Of a stretch of DNA of 39,746 nt, positions 7,907 through 17,638 are shown in pieces. Each line of letters begins with the position of its first letter. Position 1 is the first letter of the stretch. The stretch is taken from positions 1-39,746 of the forward strand of contig CALKOT010000025.1 in assembly GCA_938092015.1 (NCBI GenBank), given 5' to 3'. The stretch comes from an uncultured Paracoccaceae bacterium (GTDB taxonomy: Bacteria > Pseudomonadota > Alphaproteobacteria > Rhodobacterales > Rhodobacteraceae). Both the position numbers and the translations under genes were made by a program. The notes under the pieces were generated by a model. It did no database searches. It saw nothing but the letters and a program-made list of their open reading frames with translations, and was not told the origin of the DNA.

Positions 7907-10044
7907 TCAGAATATGAAATCCGCTGCCGTGAAAGCATCGGCATCAGAGTCCAAAACTGTGATCTTAACATTCGCGAAGGATATGAAGACATTCTCTCCG
8001 CGCTGCTGAACCGAATCGAGCGCTGCCAAAAGATCTTCCCGGTCATTGACCACGATACGGTCCTGACCCTGTCGGAAGTCGGTGATCGTATCGCGACCAT
8101 CAGCTCTTTCGAACTTGAACGTATCCCGTCCAGCACCGCCCGTAAGTTCATCACGACCCCGACCGCCAACAAGCGTATCTTTAACGCCGCCGCCATCCAG
8201 TTCGTCTTTGCCGCCGCCTCCAGTCAGCAGATCCTTACCGCCCCCCCCACTAAGCGCATCTCGGCCACCACCACCGTCGATAGTGTCGCGCCCGCCAGAG
8301 CCTTCCAGCGTATCACGCCCACCGTTGCCAGAAATGCCGTCTTTGCCACCACCACCAACGATGCTGTCTTTGCCGCCGCCTCCGCTGAGAAAATCACGGC
8401 CTCCATTGCCGATAATCACATCCGCGCCGCCATCGCCGCTCAGCGTATCACTGCCGCCGAGGCCTGTGACTGTGTCATTGCCGAGAAGCGCCGATATCCG
8501 ATCCGGTCCCGTCGTACCTGTCAGCATGTCGTCGCCATTGGTGGGGCCAACAGAATCTTCGCCACCACCCGGGTTGGGCGTCCCTACATCTTGACAATTG
8601 CCACCATCATCGCCGCCTGAGCCGTCTGCGCCTGGGTCAACAGGGTCAACAGAGTCAACAGAGTCAACAGAGTCAACAGAGTCTGGTTCCAGCGGCGGCA
8701 GCAGGTCTTCAACCTCTACTGTCTGATCAGCAAAGACAAAGGTCTCAACTTCGAAGAAGCGGTTCTCTTCACCACCACGGGTCAGTGTAATCAGGTTTGC
8801 AGAACGCTCCCCATCGTAAAGAGGGAAGCCTCTTCGTCCGCCGACGTTGTAGTCAGCCAACGCGCCGAGCAGGTAGGCGGTGTCGTCGCCGCCGCCGCCA
8901 AACACCCGATCCGCCCCAAGTCCGGGCGCCAAAATGTCGTTCTGGCTGCTTCCATAAAGCCGGTCGGCGCCATCGAAACCTAGCAGCGCCACCCCTTCGG
9001 TCCCGCGAACCACACCAAGAGTGTTGTCGTCGTTGTCACCGGTGATCTGTATCCCGGGCAAGGTCCGATCGCTCGCGAAGACCGGATTGGTCAGATCGGC
9101 GGGCGGTTCGCTAGCGAAGGTCGACGCATCATCTACCGCCACAACGCCGATATTCCCGCTTGCGCCATTAATCGCGGCGACAAGGAGCGCGCCATCCTGC
9201 GAGGCGACCACATCGGTTTGGAGAACGCCGACACGCTCCACATTCACCTGGGCGTTCGGCCCATTCGCAAAGATCAATCCCGACGGTTCGCCGCCCGAGA
9301 TGGTGATGTCGTCGAACAGGACGTCTTGCAAAGTCACACTTGCGTCCCGTGAGATCCCCTGTTGCGAGATTAACGCCCTCTCCATGGAAGAGACGTTCTC
9401 AAATCCGACATTGCTGAGCGTGAGCAAGCCGCGGTTCTCGATTACGGCCATCTCGCTCTCAACAATCGCAATGTCGATATTCTTCAGCTCCAGCGAAATT
9501 TCTCCCGAAGAGGTGTTGTTGAGCAAAAGCTGGCGAACGTCGCCCGAGAGGGTAATATCTGCCCGCCCGTCGCCATCGATATCGCCGTCGACGATCGTAC
9601 CCTGCTGATCGTTTTTGCGCTTGGTTGTGTGGAAAAGCGTATCTTCAACGACGATCGTCGCACCGTTTAGCGAAGGATCGAACGTAATCAGCGCATCTGC
9701 GAACGACGTGCCTGAGGCGATATCAAGCGCTTCCTGCAAACCGCCCTGGCCCAATGGGTCGACATTCGTGACGACGATCTCGTTATATTCGCGGACAGCC
9801 GTCGTGATCGCCTGACTGCGGGTGAGGGTCGTGTAGAATTCATCGCCCTCGAACCGGAAGAATTCCACGCCAAGCACTGTTGTAGTTTCCGATGCGTTGG
9901 CGAAAGTGACCTCTAGCCCCGAAACGGTAATCTCAAAATCAGTTTGCCCCCCTTGCAGGATAGGACTTCGCGCAAAGACGCGCCTGCGCCGTACTCTACA
10001 TCGTTAAGTTCATCGACCAAGGTCGTGACTAGAAAATTCGCCAC
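7907..10044 (-). pseudogene. RTX/hemolysin-type calcium-binding repeat protein, one frameshift near the N terminus
   Basis: An acidic, probably type-I-secreted protein. The intact part (656 codons from GTG 9877) starts inside the N-terminal domain. Upstream, a second frame carries VTTLVDELNDVEYGAGASLR, the usual N terminus of such Roseobacter proteins, so one base is missing near the C6 run at 9947-9952. With that base restored the gene is 713 codons from GTG 10044. The middle has parallel beta-helix-like sequence. A Ser-Val-Asp linker follows, then about fifteen RTX nonapeptides (roughly residues 465-590) of type GGxGxD, many unusually as GGGGKDxL. It ends in an uncleaved-signal-like C-terminal domain (GRDTITDFRQGQDRI to TAADFIF). 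The frameshift could be a homopolymer sequencing error. Confidence 0.8.
8636..8680. repeat. Five tandem 9-base repeats (GTCAACAGR) in the RTX gene
   Basis: The unit GTCAACAGA/G occurs five times without gaps; on the coding (minus) strand it encodes Ser-Val-Asp units and one Pro-Val-Asp in the linker before the calcium-binding repeats. A multiple of three bases, so copy-number change would alter linker length without breaking the frame. Confidence 0.9.
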
Positions 10045-10227
10045 TGACCGCACCCCGCTGATAATCACCCACTGAACCAAGGGTTGCATAGCATGATCGC
10101 CCAAAACAAGAACGAGATCTAATGCACAGTTAGGGATTGGCCCGGCGGATTCGCCCGGTTGACTTCACACGCCCATGGACGCATTCAAGCCTCGCCCAAT
10201 TTCGGGCGGCAAAGCTGGAGACGACCA

Positions 10228-12198
10228 ATGGCCGATGGCGCGCAAAACGTGACGATCACTCTTCCCGATGGGGCTGAGCGGACGTACACGACAGGCGTCA
10301 CCGGGGGTGAGGTCGCAGCCGATATCTCAAAATCGCTAGGCAAGGCCGCATTGGCATGCAAGATCGATGGTCGCCTTGCCGACCTAAGCGAGAAGATTGA
10401 AGCCAACGCCCAACTCGCCATCGTCACCATCAAGGATGATGCCGAAGCGCTTGAGCTGATCCGCCACGACTGCGCGCACATCATGGCGCGCGCGGTGCAG
10501 GAGATCTGGCCAGACACCAAGGTCACCATCGGGCCGGTCATTGATAACGGCTGGTACTATGACTTTGACCGTGAAGAGGCTTTCTCGGATGCGGATTTCG
10601 AGGCCATCGAGAAAAAGATGCGCCAGATCATCGCCGAACGCGACGCAGTGACGACCGAGGTCTGGGATCGACCCCGCGCCATCGCCCACTACGAGGCGAA
10701 TGAAGAGCCCTATAAGGTAGAGCTGATCAACGGCATTCCGGGTGACGAGCCGCTGCGCATGTACTGGCACGGTCATTGGCAGGATCTGTGCCGAGGGCCG
10801 CATCTGGCCCACACCGGCCAGGTGCCAGCGGATGCGTTCAAACTGATGCGCGTTGCGGGCGCCTATTGGCGCGGCGATAGCAACAACCAGATGTTGCAGC
10901 GGATTTACGGCGTCGCCTTCAAGAACAAGAAGGACCTTGAAGCGCACCTGACGATGCTGGAAGAGGCCGCAAAGCGCGACCACCGCCGCATCGGCAAGGA
11001 CCTCGACCTATTCCATCTTCAGGAAGAAGCGCCGGGCATGGTGTTCTGGCATCCGAACGGCTGGCGCATCTACCGTGAGCTTGAGGCGTATATGCGCCGC
11101 CGGCTTGATGCGGCAGGCTACAATGAGATCAAGACACCACAGGTCGTTGATCGGAAATTGTGGGAAGCGTCGGGCCACTGGGACAACTACCGCGAAAACA
11201 TGTTCATCACCGAGATCGATGAGGAACATGCCAACGAAAAGCGTGTGAACGCGCTGAAGCCGATGAACTGCCCCTGCCACGTCGAAGTGTTCAAGCAGGG
11301 CCTGAAATCGTTCCGCGATCTGCCGCTGCGGCTGGCTGAGTTTGGCTCGTGCCACCGGTACGAGTCATCAGGCTCAATGCACGGGCTGATGCGTGTGCGT
11401 GGGTTCACGCAGGACGATGCGCATATCTTCTGCACCGAAGATCAGTTGGAAGTTGAGACCAAAGGCTTCATCGAACTGCTGTCGTCGATCTATCACGATC
11501 TGGGGTTCGAGAGTTTTGAGATCATGTTCTCAACCCGACCTGAAAAGCGCGCGGGTTCGGATGCGATCTGGGACAAGGCCGAGGCGGCGCTGGAGAGTGC
11601 GATCAAATCGGCCGGTGCGCCTTACACGATCGACCCCGGCGAAGGCGCGTTCTATGGCCCGAAACTGGACTTCAAACTGACAGACGCAATTGGGCGCGAA
11701 TGGCAGTGCGGCACCTTCCAGGCTGATTTCGTGGTGCCTGGCCGCCTTGGCGCGTCCTACATCACGTCTGGTGGAGACAAGGAAGTGCCGGTGATGCTTC
11801 ATCGTGCGATCCTTGGTTCCTTCGAACGCTTCCTCGGCATTCTGATCGAGAACCATTCGGGCAAAATGCCTTTCTGGCTGGCCCCCCGTCAGGTTGTCGT
11901 CGCTACGATCACATCCGATGCGGACGACTATGCGCATGAGGTTGTCGCAGCGATGCAGGATGCTGGCATCCGCGCCGAACTCGATACGCGGAACGAGAAG
12001 ATCAACTACAAGGTCCGTGAGCATTCACTGGGCAAGGTTCCGGCCATCGTCGCTGTCGGCAATCGTGAAGTTGAGGACCGCAAGGTTGCGATCCGTCGTT
12101 TGGGCGAAAAACATCAGAGCTTTGTTGGGTTGGATGAGGCGATTGCAGCTTTTGCTGACGAAGGACTGGCGCCTGATCTGAAGCGTAAGGCAGGCTGA
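10228..12198 (+). CDS. thrS: Threonine--tRNA ligase
   Basis: A 656-residue class II aminoacyl-tRNA synthetase that charges tRNA-Thr. It has an N-terminal TGS domain ([16 protein letters not shown]), an editing domain with [10 protein letters not shown] and the CRGPHL metal/editing site, and the catalytic core with zinc ligands in [24 protein letters not shown] and [14 protein letters not shown]. The C-terminal anticodon-binding domain follows. Length is normal. The start at 10228 has GGAG eleven bases upstream; an in-frame ATG is absent further up and the longer frame adds non-family residues. A strong hairpin follows the stop. Confidence 0.97.
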   Translation: MADGAQNVTITLPDGAERTYTTGVTGGEVAADISKSLGKAALACKIDGRLADLSEKIEANAQLAIVTIKDDAEALELIRHDCAHIMARAVQEIWPDTKVTIGPVIDNGWYYDFDREEAFSDADFEAIEKKMRQIIAERDAVTTEVWDRPRAIAHYEANEEPYKVELINGIPGDEPLRMYWHGHWQDLCRGPHLAHTGQVPADAFKLMRVAGAYWRGDSNNQMLQRIYGVAFKNKKDLEAHLTMLEEAAKRDHRRIGKDLDLFHLQEEAPGMVFWHPNGWRIYRELEAYMRRRLDAAGYNEIKTPQVVDRKLWEASGHWDNYRENMFITEIDEEHANEKRVNALKPMNCPCHVEVFKQGLKSFRDLPLRLAEFGSCHRYESSGSMHGLMRVRGFTQDDAHIFCTEDQLEVETKGFIELLSSIYHDLGFESFEIMFSTRPEKRAGSDAIWDKAEAALESAIKSAGAPYTIDPGEGAFYGPKLDFKLTDAIGREWQCGTFQADFVVPGRLGASYITSGGDKEVPVMLHRAILGSFERFLGILIENHSGKMPFWLAPRQVVVATITSDADDYAHEVVAAMQDAGIRAELDTRNEKINYKVREHSLGKVPAIVAVGNREVEDRKVAIRRLGEKHQSFVGLDEAIAAFADEGLAPDLKRKAG

Positions 12199-12202
12199 TC
12201 AA

Positions 12203-12228
12203 ATGGCGCGCTGACATCGGCGCGCCAT
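12203..12228 (+). terminator. Intrinsic-type terminator after thrS
   Basis: ATGGCGCGC and GCGCGCCAT form a nine-pair stem with an eight-base loop, starting five bases after the thrS TGA and followed by a short CTTTGCT tract. Confidence 0.7.
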
Positions 12229-12289
12229 CTTTGCTGGCGCTTTACATTCATCAGAGCAGTGACCATCTGACTGAAAAGATGGGAAAGCT

Positions 12290-13003
12290 ATGATAGTCCT
12301 CCGCACCTGTTTTCTGGCGTTTCTTAGCCTCCTTTCGCTGGCCCCAATGGCCAAGGCGGAGGCGTGCGTTGTGCTGCTTCACGGCCTCGCCCGGTCAGCG
12401 ACGACAATGTGGTTGCTGGAGGTGCGCCTGAAGGATGAGGGGTTCTTCACTGTCAATGAAAGCTATCCTTCAACCACCACGCCCCTCACCGAGCTAATCG
12501 ACACAGTGCCGCCGCTGAGCATCGAAAAGTGCGACGACCGGCACCCCATCCATTTTGTCACCCACTCCATGGGCGGTGTGATCATGCGGGGCCATCTTGC
12601 GCGGCATCAGGTCGAGGGGTTGGGACGGCTGGTATTGCTGGCGCCGCCCAACAAGGGATCGGAACTTGTCGATACGATGAAAGAAATTCCCGGTTTTGAT
12701 TGGGTGAACGGCCCTGCAGGCGTCGCGCTAAGCGCAGATATCGACAGCATCCCAAATACGATCAGCGACGCAGGTGCCGAATACGGCGTGATCGCTGGCA
12801 ATCTGTCACTGAACCCGCTGTATTCATTGCTAATACCAGGCGGTGATGACGGCAAAGTTTCTGTTGAGAGCACGAAATTCGCGGCGATGACCGACCATAT
12901 CACGATGTACGTCTCTCACACATTCATCATGAACAGCGCCGATGTCACCGACCAGATCATCGTTTTCCTAAAGACGGGGCGGTTTGCGCGATCGGACGAA
13001 TAG
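12290..13003 (+). CDS. Secreted alpha/beta hydrolase (lipase/esterase-like)
   Basis: A 237-residue protein with a cleavable signal peptide (MIVLRTCFLAFLSLLSLAPM, probable cleavage after AKA near residue 23). The mature protein opens with VVLLHGLARSATTM, the oxyanion-hole HG motif. The nucleophile elbow THSMGG has Ser93. The catalytic His is probably in VSHTFIM near the C terminus. It belongs with the single-domain bacterial lipase/PGAP1-like hydrolases; substrate unknown. It stands alone between the thrS terminator and the cyclase gene. It ends with a normal TAG, which shows that amber is used as stop in this genome. Confidence 0.85.
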   Translation: MIVLRTCFLAFLSLLSLAPMAKAEACVVLLHGLARSATTMWLLEVRLKDEGFFTVNESYPSTTTPLTELIDTVPPLSIEKCDDRHPIHFVTHSMGGVIMRGHLARHQVEGLGRLVLLAPPNKGSELVDTMKEIPGFDWVNGPAGVALSADIDSIPNTISDAGAEYGVIAGNLSLNPLYSLLIPGGDDGKVSVESTKFAAMTDHITMYVSHTFIMNSADVTDQIIVFLKTGRFARSDE

Positions 13004-13084
13004 AACCGATCCCGAAATCGCTACTGGACAGGCGCCAGCGCTCCGGTCAGGCTTTCCATGCAACTTTCGGGAAAGGTGAAACCT

Positions 13085-13912
13085 ATGTGCGATATTTGTG
13101 TGATGAATGCGGTGAAGGACAAGATGCTGTCCCGTCGAGATATGTTTCGCGGCTCAGCCGCCATTACCGCAGCAGCGACAGTTGGCGCAGCGGCGATTTC
13201 GGCCCCTGCGCCCGCGATGGCGGGCGGGCACAGCGCAGTTACGGACATGACGCATGAGATGAGCGAAGACTTCCCATCCTATTTCGGTGAGCAAGCCTTC
13301 TTTAAAGACCCTGTGATGAATTATGCAGAAAACAAGGTGAACCTCTTCAATCTGCGCCTTTCAGAGCATATCGGCACCCATATTGACGCCCCGCTGCATT
13401 TCACAGCCGATGGAAATTCGGTCGCTGAGATCCCTGTCTCATCCCTTGTGGCGCCACTTTGTGTCGTCGATATCGCAGCGCGCGCAGCAGGCGACGCCGA
13501 TACCCGCGTCACGCCTGATGATCTGAAAGCATGGATCGCAGCGAATGGCGATATCCCTGCGGGCGCCTGTGTGGCGATGCATTCCGGATGGGCTGACAAA
13601 GTCGCGACCGACGGGTTCAGGAACGTGGATGCCGAGGGCAAGCAGCACTATCCCGGCTTTCATCCTGAGGCGACGCAGATGTTGATGTAAGACGCTGATG
13701 TCGCCTCGATCGCCCTCGATACGCTGTCGCTGGACTATGGCGCCAGCGCGACCTTCGATGTTCACTATCAGTGGTTGCCATCGGGCCGCTTCGGCATTGA
13801 AAACATCGCCAATCTCGACAAGGTTCCCGCATCAGGCGCGACGCTCGTGGTCGGCGCGCCCAAGATCAAAGGCGGCACCGGCGGGCCAGCGCGCATTTTT
13901 GCAATGGTCTGA
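13085..13912 (+). pseudogene. Tat-exported cyclase-family protein (kynurenine formamidase-like) with an in-frame TAA
   Basis: The frame of 276 codons starts at ATG 13085 (AAGGTG upstream) and ends at TGA 13910-13912, broken by TAA at 13688-13690 (codon 202). The first part has a twin-arginine signal (SRRDMFRGSAAITAAATVG) and the family metal motif HIGTHIDAPLHF (residues 95-106). Downstream of the stop the same frame continues with conserved cyclase sequence (DVASIALDTLSLDYG, GIENIANLDKVPASGATLVV, IKGGTGGPARIFAMV). A single change, for instance GAA to TAA, explains it. The family hydrolyses amide or lactone bonds using a divalent metal. The truncated 201-residue product lacks the C-terminal core. 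Confidence 0.85.
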
Positions 13913-13920
13913 GCAATCGG

Positions 13921-13944
13921 GATGAGGGCGCACGCGCCCTCATC
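13921..13944 (+). terminator. Hairpin after the cyclase gene
   Basis: GATGAGGGC and GCCCTCATC pair around a six-base loop nine bases after the cyclase stop. No T-run follows, so termination strength is uncertain. Confidence 0.5.
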
Positions 13945-13964
13945 TCAACAGGAAAGGGATTTAG

Positions 13965-14525
13965 ATGGCGCGACTTGAAATGACGGCGGAGCATCCGGAA
14001 GATCTGGCGCTTGCTGAACTGTTCGACGGCGCGCGATCCAAAGGCGGCGATCTTCCCAACCTTTACCGGGTAATAGGCGCCTCACCTGACATGCTGAAAG
14101 CATGGATCGACTTTGCCTGGTCGCTACGTCTAGACGCCAAGACCCCCCGCGGGTTGCGTGAGCTGATGATCATGCGCGGCGCTCAGCTGTCAGGCATCGC
14201 ATATGAATGGGCGCATCACTGGCCAATGGCGATCAAGGCGGGCGTGTCCGAAGATAAGTTGAATGCGCTGAAAGATTGGTCCGCCAGCACGTTGTTTTCA
14301 GCCCAAGAACGCGCCGTGTTGCGTCTGGCTGATGATGTTGGGCAAAACCCCGGTGCGTCAGAGGCGACGATTGAGGAACTGAAAACCCTTTTCAGCCCAT
14401 CCGATATTGTCGAACTGACGCTGACCACCAGTTTCTATGTCTGTGTCTCACGCATGCTGACATCGCTGGATGTCGATATTGAGCCATCTTATGAGGGTTT
14501 CGCCAAGTCGCTGCCAAAGGTTTAA
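13965..14525 (+). CDS. Carboxymuconolactone decarboxylase family protein
   Basis: A 186-residue all-helical protein of the CMD/AhpD-like fold. The family region is LRELMIMRGAQLSGIAYEWAHHWPMAIKAGVSEDKL, where YEWAHH replaces the CxxC of AhpD peroxidase-type members, so a thiol peroxidase role is unlikely. LPNLYRVIGASPDML at the N terminus is also typical. AGGAAAGGG lies ten bases before the ATG. It follows the cyclase gene in the same direction after a hairpin; both families commonly occur in aromatic or amino acid breakdown loci, but no pathway is evident here. Confidence 0.85.
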   Translation: MARLEMTAEHPEDLALAELFDGARSKGGDLPNLYRVIGASPDMLKAWIDFAWSLRLDAKTPRGLRELMIMRGAQLSGIAYEWAHHWPMAIKAGVSEDKLNALKDWSASTLFSAQERAVLRLADDVGQNPGASEATIEELKTLFSPSDIVELTLTTSFYVCVSRMLTSLDVDIEPSYEGFAKSLPKV

Positions 14526-14535
14526 GGGTCCAACG

Positions 14536-15130
14536 TTAGGCGTTTTTGCCCGTCGCGACGCAAGCGTTCACAGCTTCACCCGCATCACGCATGGCTTCGA
14601 CTAACGCCTTCAAGACGAAGTGGTTGAACCCATCGCCCAAAGGCAGATCGGCATATGCCGGATGTTCGACCGCGGTGAGGTTTTCGAACAAGCCGTCTAG
14701 GCGGCTGACCTCCCCCCGTGACAGCGCACCAGTGCGCCAGGCCGTCGTTTCACGCAGGAGACTACCTCTGATCTCACCAATGTAGTGCACACTGGGGTCT
14801 ATGACTGACGAGAACTCGCCCACGCCGGCGCCAAGCATCATCAGATTAAGCCGGCGAAACGCCTCAGCCGAAACTTCATTAGGCTGTTCGTTGGTTCGAC
14901 GCATGGCGCAGATCACGCGCGCCCTGGCGACCTGTCTGAGCAGATATCCGTTTTCCGCCGCACCCTTGGCGCCAAGGTCCTTGAACGCCGCCTTCAGCGC
15001 CTCATGCCCTTCCGGGGGGGGCGTAATACGCCTTTCCGATTGAGGACATCAGAAACCCGTTTTTGGTCTGGTAGAGGGCGGCAAGCCCTATAGCGATCAG
15101 GGCTATTCCGATCAGCAACGGTAAACGCAT
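14536..15130 (-). pseudogene. Small membrane-anchored hypothetical protein, frameshifted at a G8 tract
   Basis: From ATG 15130 (AGGA upstream) the frame encodes one N-terminal transmembrane helix (LPLLIGIALIAIGLAALY) and reads SSIGKAYYAPP before reaching a run of eight C (15021-15014 on the minus strand), after which it stops. With one C fewer it continues as EGHEALKAAFKDLGAKGAAE into the 126-residue downstream frame ending at 14536. The joined protein would be about 197 residues, unknown family. The genic length 595 is 3n+1, as expected for one inserted base. The tract might be a phase-variation switch or a homopolymer sequencing error. Confidence 0.7.
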
Positions 15131-15177
15131 TACACATCCTCACCACTGCGCCAGGCGACCCGGCGCTGATACCCGCC

Positions 15178-16131
15178 CTATTTTGGCCTGTGGGCGTAAA
15201 GACAAAGTAACTCCAACCCGATGGTCGCCCCGGCCAGCGCGGTGATCTCTGCGTGATCATATGCTGGTGAGACTTCAACCACATCCATCCCGATCAGGTT
15301 GATCCCTTTCAGCGCCCTCAGAACTGCCAAGGCCTGCCAGGTGAAAAGACCACCAACAACTGGCGTTCCCGTGCCTGGCGCGCAGGATGGATCGAGGCCA
15401 TCAATATCGAAGGTGATATAGGCGGGCCTGTCGCCAACAATGCGCTTGATCTCAGCCGCTATTTCATCCGGCGTATGGGTATGACACCAGATCGCATCAC
15501 GGATATTGAAGCCAATCGTGTTGTCATTCGTCGTACGAATACCGACCTGCACGGACGTAGCAGGATCAATGATCCCCTCTCGCGCCGCATGGTAGAACAT
15601 GGTCCCATGATCGATGTCGCCGTCATCGCCTTCCCACGTATCGGTATGGGCGTCGAACTGGATCAGGCTGATCGGCGCGCCATGCTTTTCCGCATGCGCC
15701 TTCAAGCTGGGATACGTTGTGAAATGATCGCCGCCCAGCAGCAGGACAGCTTTGGTTTCCGCCAATACAGCAGAAATCGTCGCCTGGATCTGCCCAGGTA
15801 CGCCTTGGGGCTGCGCCAGATCCAACCGGATATCGCCCCAGTCGGCGACGGCCATCTCCACAAACGGATCAATGCTGGATGGCCACGCCCGCGCCCAGCC
15901 CAAATTGGTCGACGCCGCACGAATCGCGCGCGGCCCGAATCGGGTTCCGGGACGGTTGGTCACGGACGTATCAAACGGCACACCCATGACGGCGACATCG
16001 ACGCCCTCAAGTGTTCGGGCAAAAGCCCGTCGGCAGAAGCTGGTCGCGCCAGAGAACATGTGCTCACAATGCGTCTCGGCGTGTAAATCGTTCGCCGTAA
16101 AGGCGAAATCCATTCGGTGTTCATTTGTCAT
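15178..16131 (-). CDS. speB: Agmatinase / ureohydrolase family protein
   Basis: A 317-residue ureohydrolase that cleaves a guanidino compound (agmatine to putrescine and urea, or a related substrate) with a dinuclear Mn centre. All three metal motifs are present: LLGGDHFTTYP (His136), FDAHTDTW (Asp160, His162, Asp164) and FDIDGLDPSCAPGTGTPVVGG. RPGTRFGPRAIR is also typical. Rhodobacterales carry several paralogues (agmatinase, guanidinobutyrase, guanidinopropionase), and the sequence does not decide between them. The start at 16131 was kept; MDFAF six residues further in is an alternative. Confidence 0.88.
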   Translation of the reverse strand: MTNEHRMDFAFTANDLHAETHCEHMFSGATSFCRRAFARTLEGVDVAVMGVPFDTSVTNRPGTRFGPRAIRAASTNLGWARAWPSSIDPFVEMAVADWGDIRLDLAQPQGVPGQIQATISAVLAETKAVLLLGGDHFTTYPSLKAHAEKHGAPISLIQFDAHTDTWEGDDGDIDHGTMFYHAAREGIIDPATSVQVGIRTTNDNTIGFNIRDAIWCHTHTPDEIAAEIKRIVGDRPAYITFDIDGLDPSCAPGTGTPVVGGLFTWQALAVLRALKGINLIGMDVVEVSPAYDHAEITALAGATIGLELLCLYAHRPK

Positions 16132-16346
16132 GGCCGGACATTGCCCGCCTGACGGCCGTGCGGCAAGCGAAAGCTAGGGCCAGATCTGAGGCGGTATGTA
16201 ACCTGCAGCTCACATTTTGCCGAAAAATACACTTATAGATAGACCTGCCGCTCAATCCTGAATAGGCACAAAGACAGGTGCCGGGGGGCGCAAGATAACT
16301 GGTATCGCGCAGGCAAGGGCCTGCGAAAGGGTGAGCGTTAAAGATT

Positions 16347-16697
16347 TTGGATAGTCTTTCACATGATCATACAGGGGCGGCAGACACCGCTTTGGACTAT
16401 GGATCCCGCGATCAGGATCTGTGCACTGGACCAACCGTGCTGCATGAAGGGCACAGCATCGTTATCGACATTCCAACCGGCCTGAAACGCGATACGGTTA
16501 TGCTACCGCTGCGCAATGGCTTTCCCATCCACGCATCTGATCGTCTTTCGCCGGTCTTCGCCCTCTACAATCATTTTCATGAGGTCGTCGGACTGGCGAT
16601 GAAAATTCGCGGTTTTGGACTTTCCGTCCACTTCCACAAACCGGTTCCCGGTGGTCGCTTCTACTTTCATGTCAGCGGCCCTGTGGGCGCCGCCTGA
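16347..16697 (+). CDS. Possible 116-residue hypothetical protein (uncertain)
   Basis: An open plus-strand frame starts at TTG 16347 and ends in the left arm of a strong hairpin. It contains GHSIVIDIPTGLKRDTVMLP and later FHKPVPGGRFYFHV. Codon third positions are only weakly GC-rich, no good ribosome-binding site is at the right distance, and I recognise no family. The opposite strand also has a weakly coding frame, so this may be non-coding or decayed. The rest of the gap from 16132 to 16346 holds no gene that I can support. Confidence 0.25.
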   Translation: MDSLSHDHTGAADTALDYGSRDQDLCTGPTVLHEGHSIVIDIPTGLKRDTVMLPLRNGFPIHASDRLSPVFALYNHFHEVVGLAMKIRGFGLSVHFHKPVPGGRFYFHVSGPVGAA

Positions 16698-16741
16698 CCG
16701 CACGCTCTATATGTGGGGCATAGAGCGTGCGCGTCAGGCGG
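16690..16741 (+). terminator. Long hairpin (arms of 21 and 22 bases)
   Basis: Left arm 16690-16710 and right arm 16720-16741 are complementary apart from one bulged base; the inner part is CGCACGCTCTAT / ATAGAGCGTGCG and the outer part CCGCCTGAC / GTCAGGCGG, with a nine-base loop. It carries the stop codon of the upstream frame. No T-run follows. It may be a terminator or an arm of a small mobile or palindromic element. Confidence 0.6.
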
Positions 16742-16918
16742 TGGTTACATACCTTATCTAACAACAGATTTTGCATGGTTTCGGCGATCAATGCCGCCCA
16801 AATGCGGTAAAGCCAGAGAGGCCTTTTTCGAATTGGCAATATCCTCCGATCGGCACTACGAAACGGTTGACCAGCACGTCATCCTGAACCGCATCCGGCG
16901 ACCGCAACGAGGCTCTCA

Positions 16919-17638
16919 TTGAAACAACAACTGGGCGCAGTTGCATTGGCGAAGGCGGCTCAGATCTGCTTTCAGAGGCTCGCCCAGAAGCAGCTGTCTG
17001 TTGAGCAGGTGTTTGAGCCGCGAACGATGCTGAAGGTTATTCGTGAGCTGGAAAAACCATACACCACTCATCAGCTGCACCCTGACCTGAATGACTTCAG
17101 TTCAACCAACGCATTCTGGCTGAACATCCTGTCCGAAGCGGAAACAGGCGAGGATGGCAAAGCCAAACTTGTGGGCACCTCTGGCGCGCGGTGCGACATC
17201 ATCCGCGAGGGTGAGTTCACCAGCTTTTTCGAAGATCAGCTGAAGCGGCTGTACGGTGGAAGCAAGAATATCCCGCTGAAATCCACTGATCACCCGCCTG
17301 AGTTCGCCGAAATGCAGGGCACCATCGTTTATCTGGGTGATTTCTTTGTTCTCAAAGAAATTAGCGGCGCCGGCTTCGACAAGCGTTTCTGCACGATCCT
17401 GCTCTACATCACGGCGATGATGCAGTGGGATTTCGACTGGCTGTATCTGTTCATCACCGAAAAACATGCGCGTGGCGGCTTTGCTTCGGACTACTGCCTG
17501 ACGAGAAGCTATCCGACATCCTTGCTGTGGTCAGAGGCGCCATCTTATCGAAGCGACAGTGATCACCTCTCCCTTCTCAGCCGGCATCAGTTCAACTGGC
17601 TGATCAAACGGCTGTTAGCGCGCCCTGATCTTTTTTGA
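16919..17638 (+). CDS. Hypothetical protein, 239 residues
   Basis: An intact frame with no recognised family. The start is uncertain: an upstream in-frame TGA at 16868-16870 limits it, and the first usable codon is TTG 16919 with only CGAGG upstream. The C-terminal half has alternating strands and helices (GTIVYLGDFFVLKEISG, FCTILLYITAMMQWDFDWLYL) that loosely suggest an acyltransferase-type (GNAT-like) fold; that is a guess. The 3' end overlaps the convergent HTH gene by 24 bases. Several Trp and aromatic residues cluster at the end. Confidence 0.6.
   Translation: MKQQLGAVALAKAAQICFQRLAQKQLSVEQVFEPRTMLKVIRELEKPYTTHQLHPDLNDFSSTNAFWLNILSEAETGEDGKAKLVGTSGARCDIIREGEFTSFFEDQLKRLYGGSKNIPLKSTDHPPEFAEMQGTIVYLGDFFVLKEISGAGFDKRFCTILLYITAMMQWDFDWLYLFITEKHARGGFASDYCLTRSYPTSLLWSEAPSYRSDSDHLSLLSRHQFNWLIKRLLARPDLF

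Noticed and set aside
7832-8620. Long plus-strand frames opposite the RTX gene
   Set aside because: They are rich in Pro/Arg/Thr/Ala because they mirror the Gly/Asp repeats; they lack any family match or start signal and are shadows of the minus-strand gene.
8636-8680. CRISPR-like or regulatory tandem array
   Set aside because: The nine-base units have no spacers and keep the coding frame (Ser-Val-Asp), so this is a protein linker repeat.
16252-16434. Minus-strand frame in the gap after the agmatinase gene
   Set aside because: Sixty codons without ribosome-binding site, motif or consistent codon bias; not supported.
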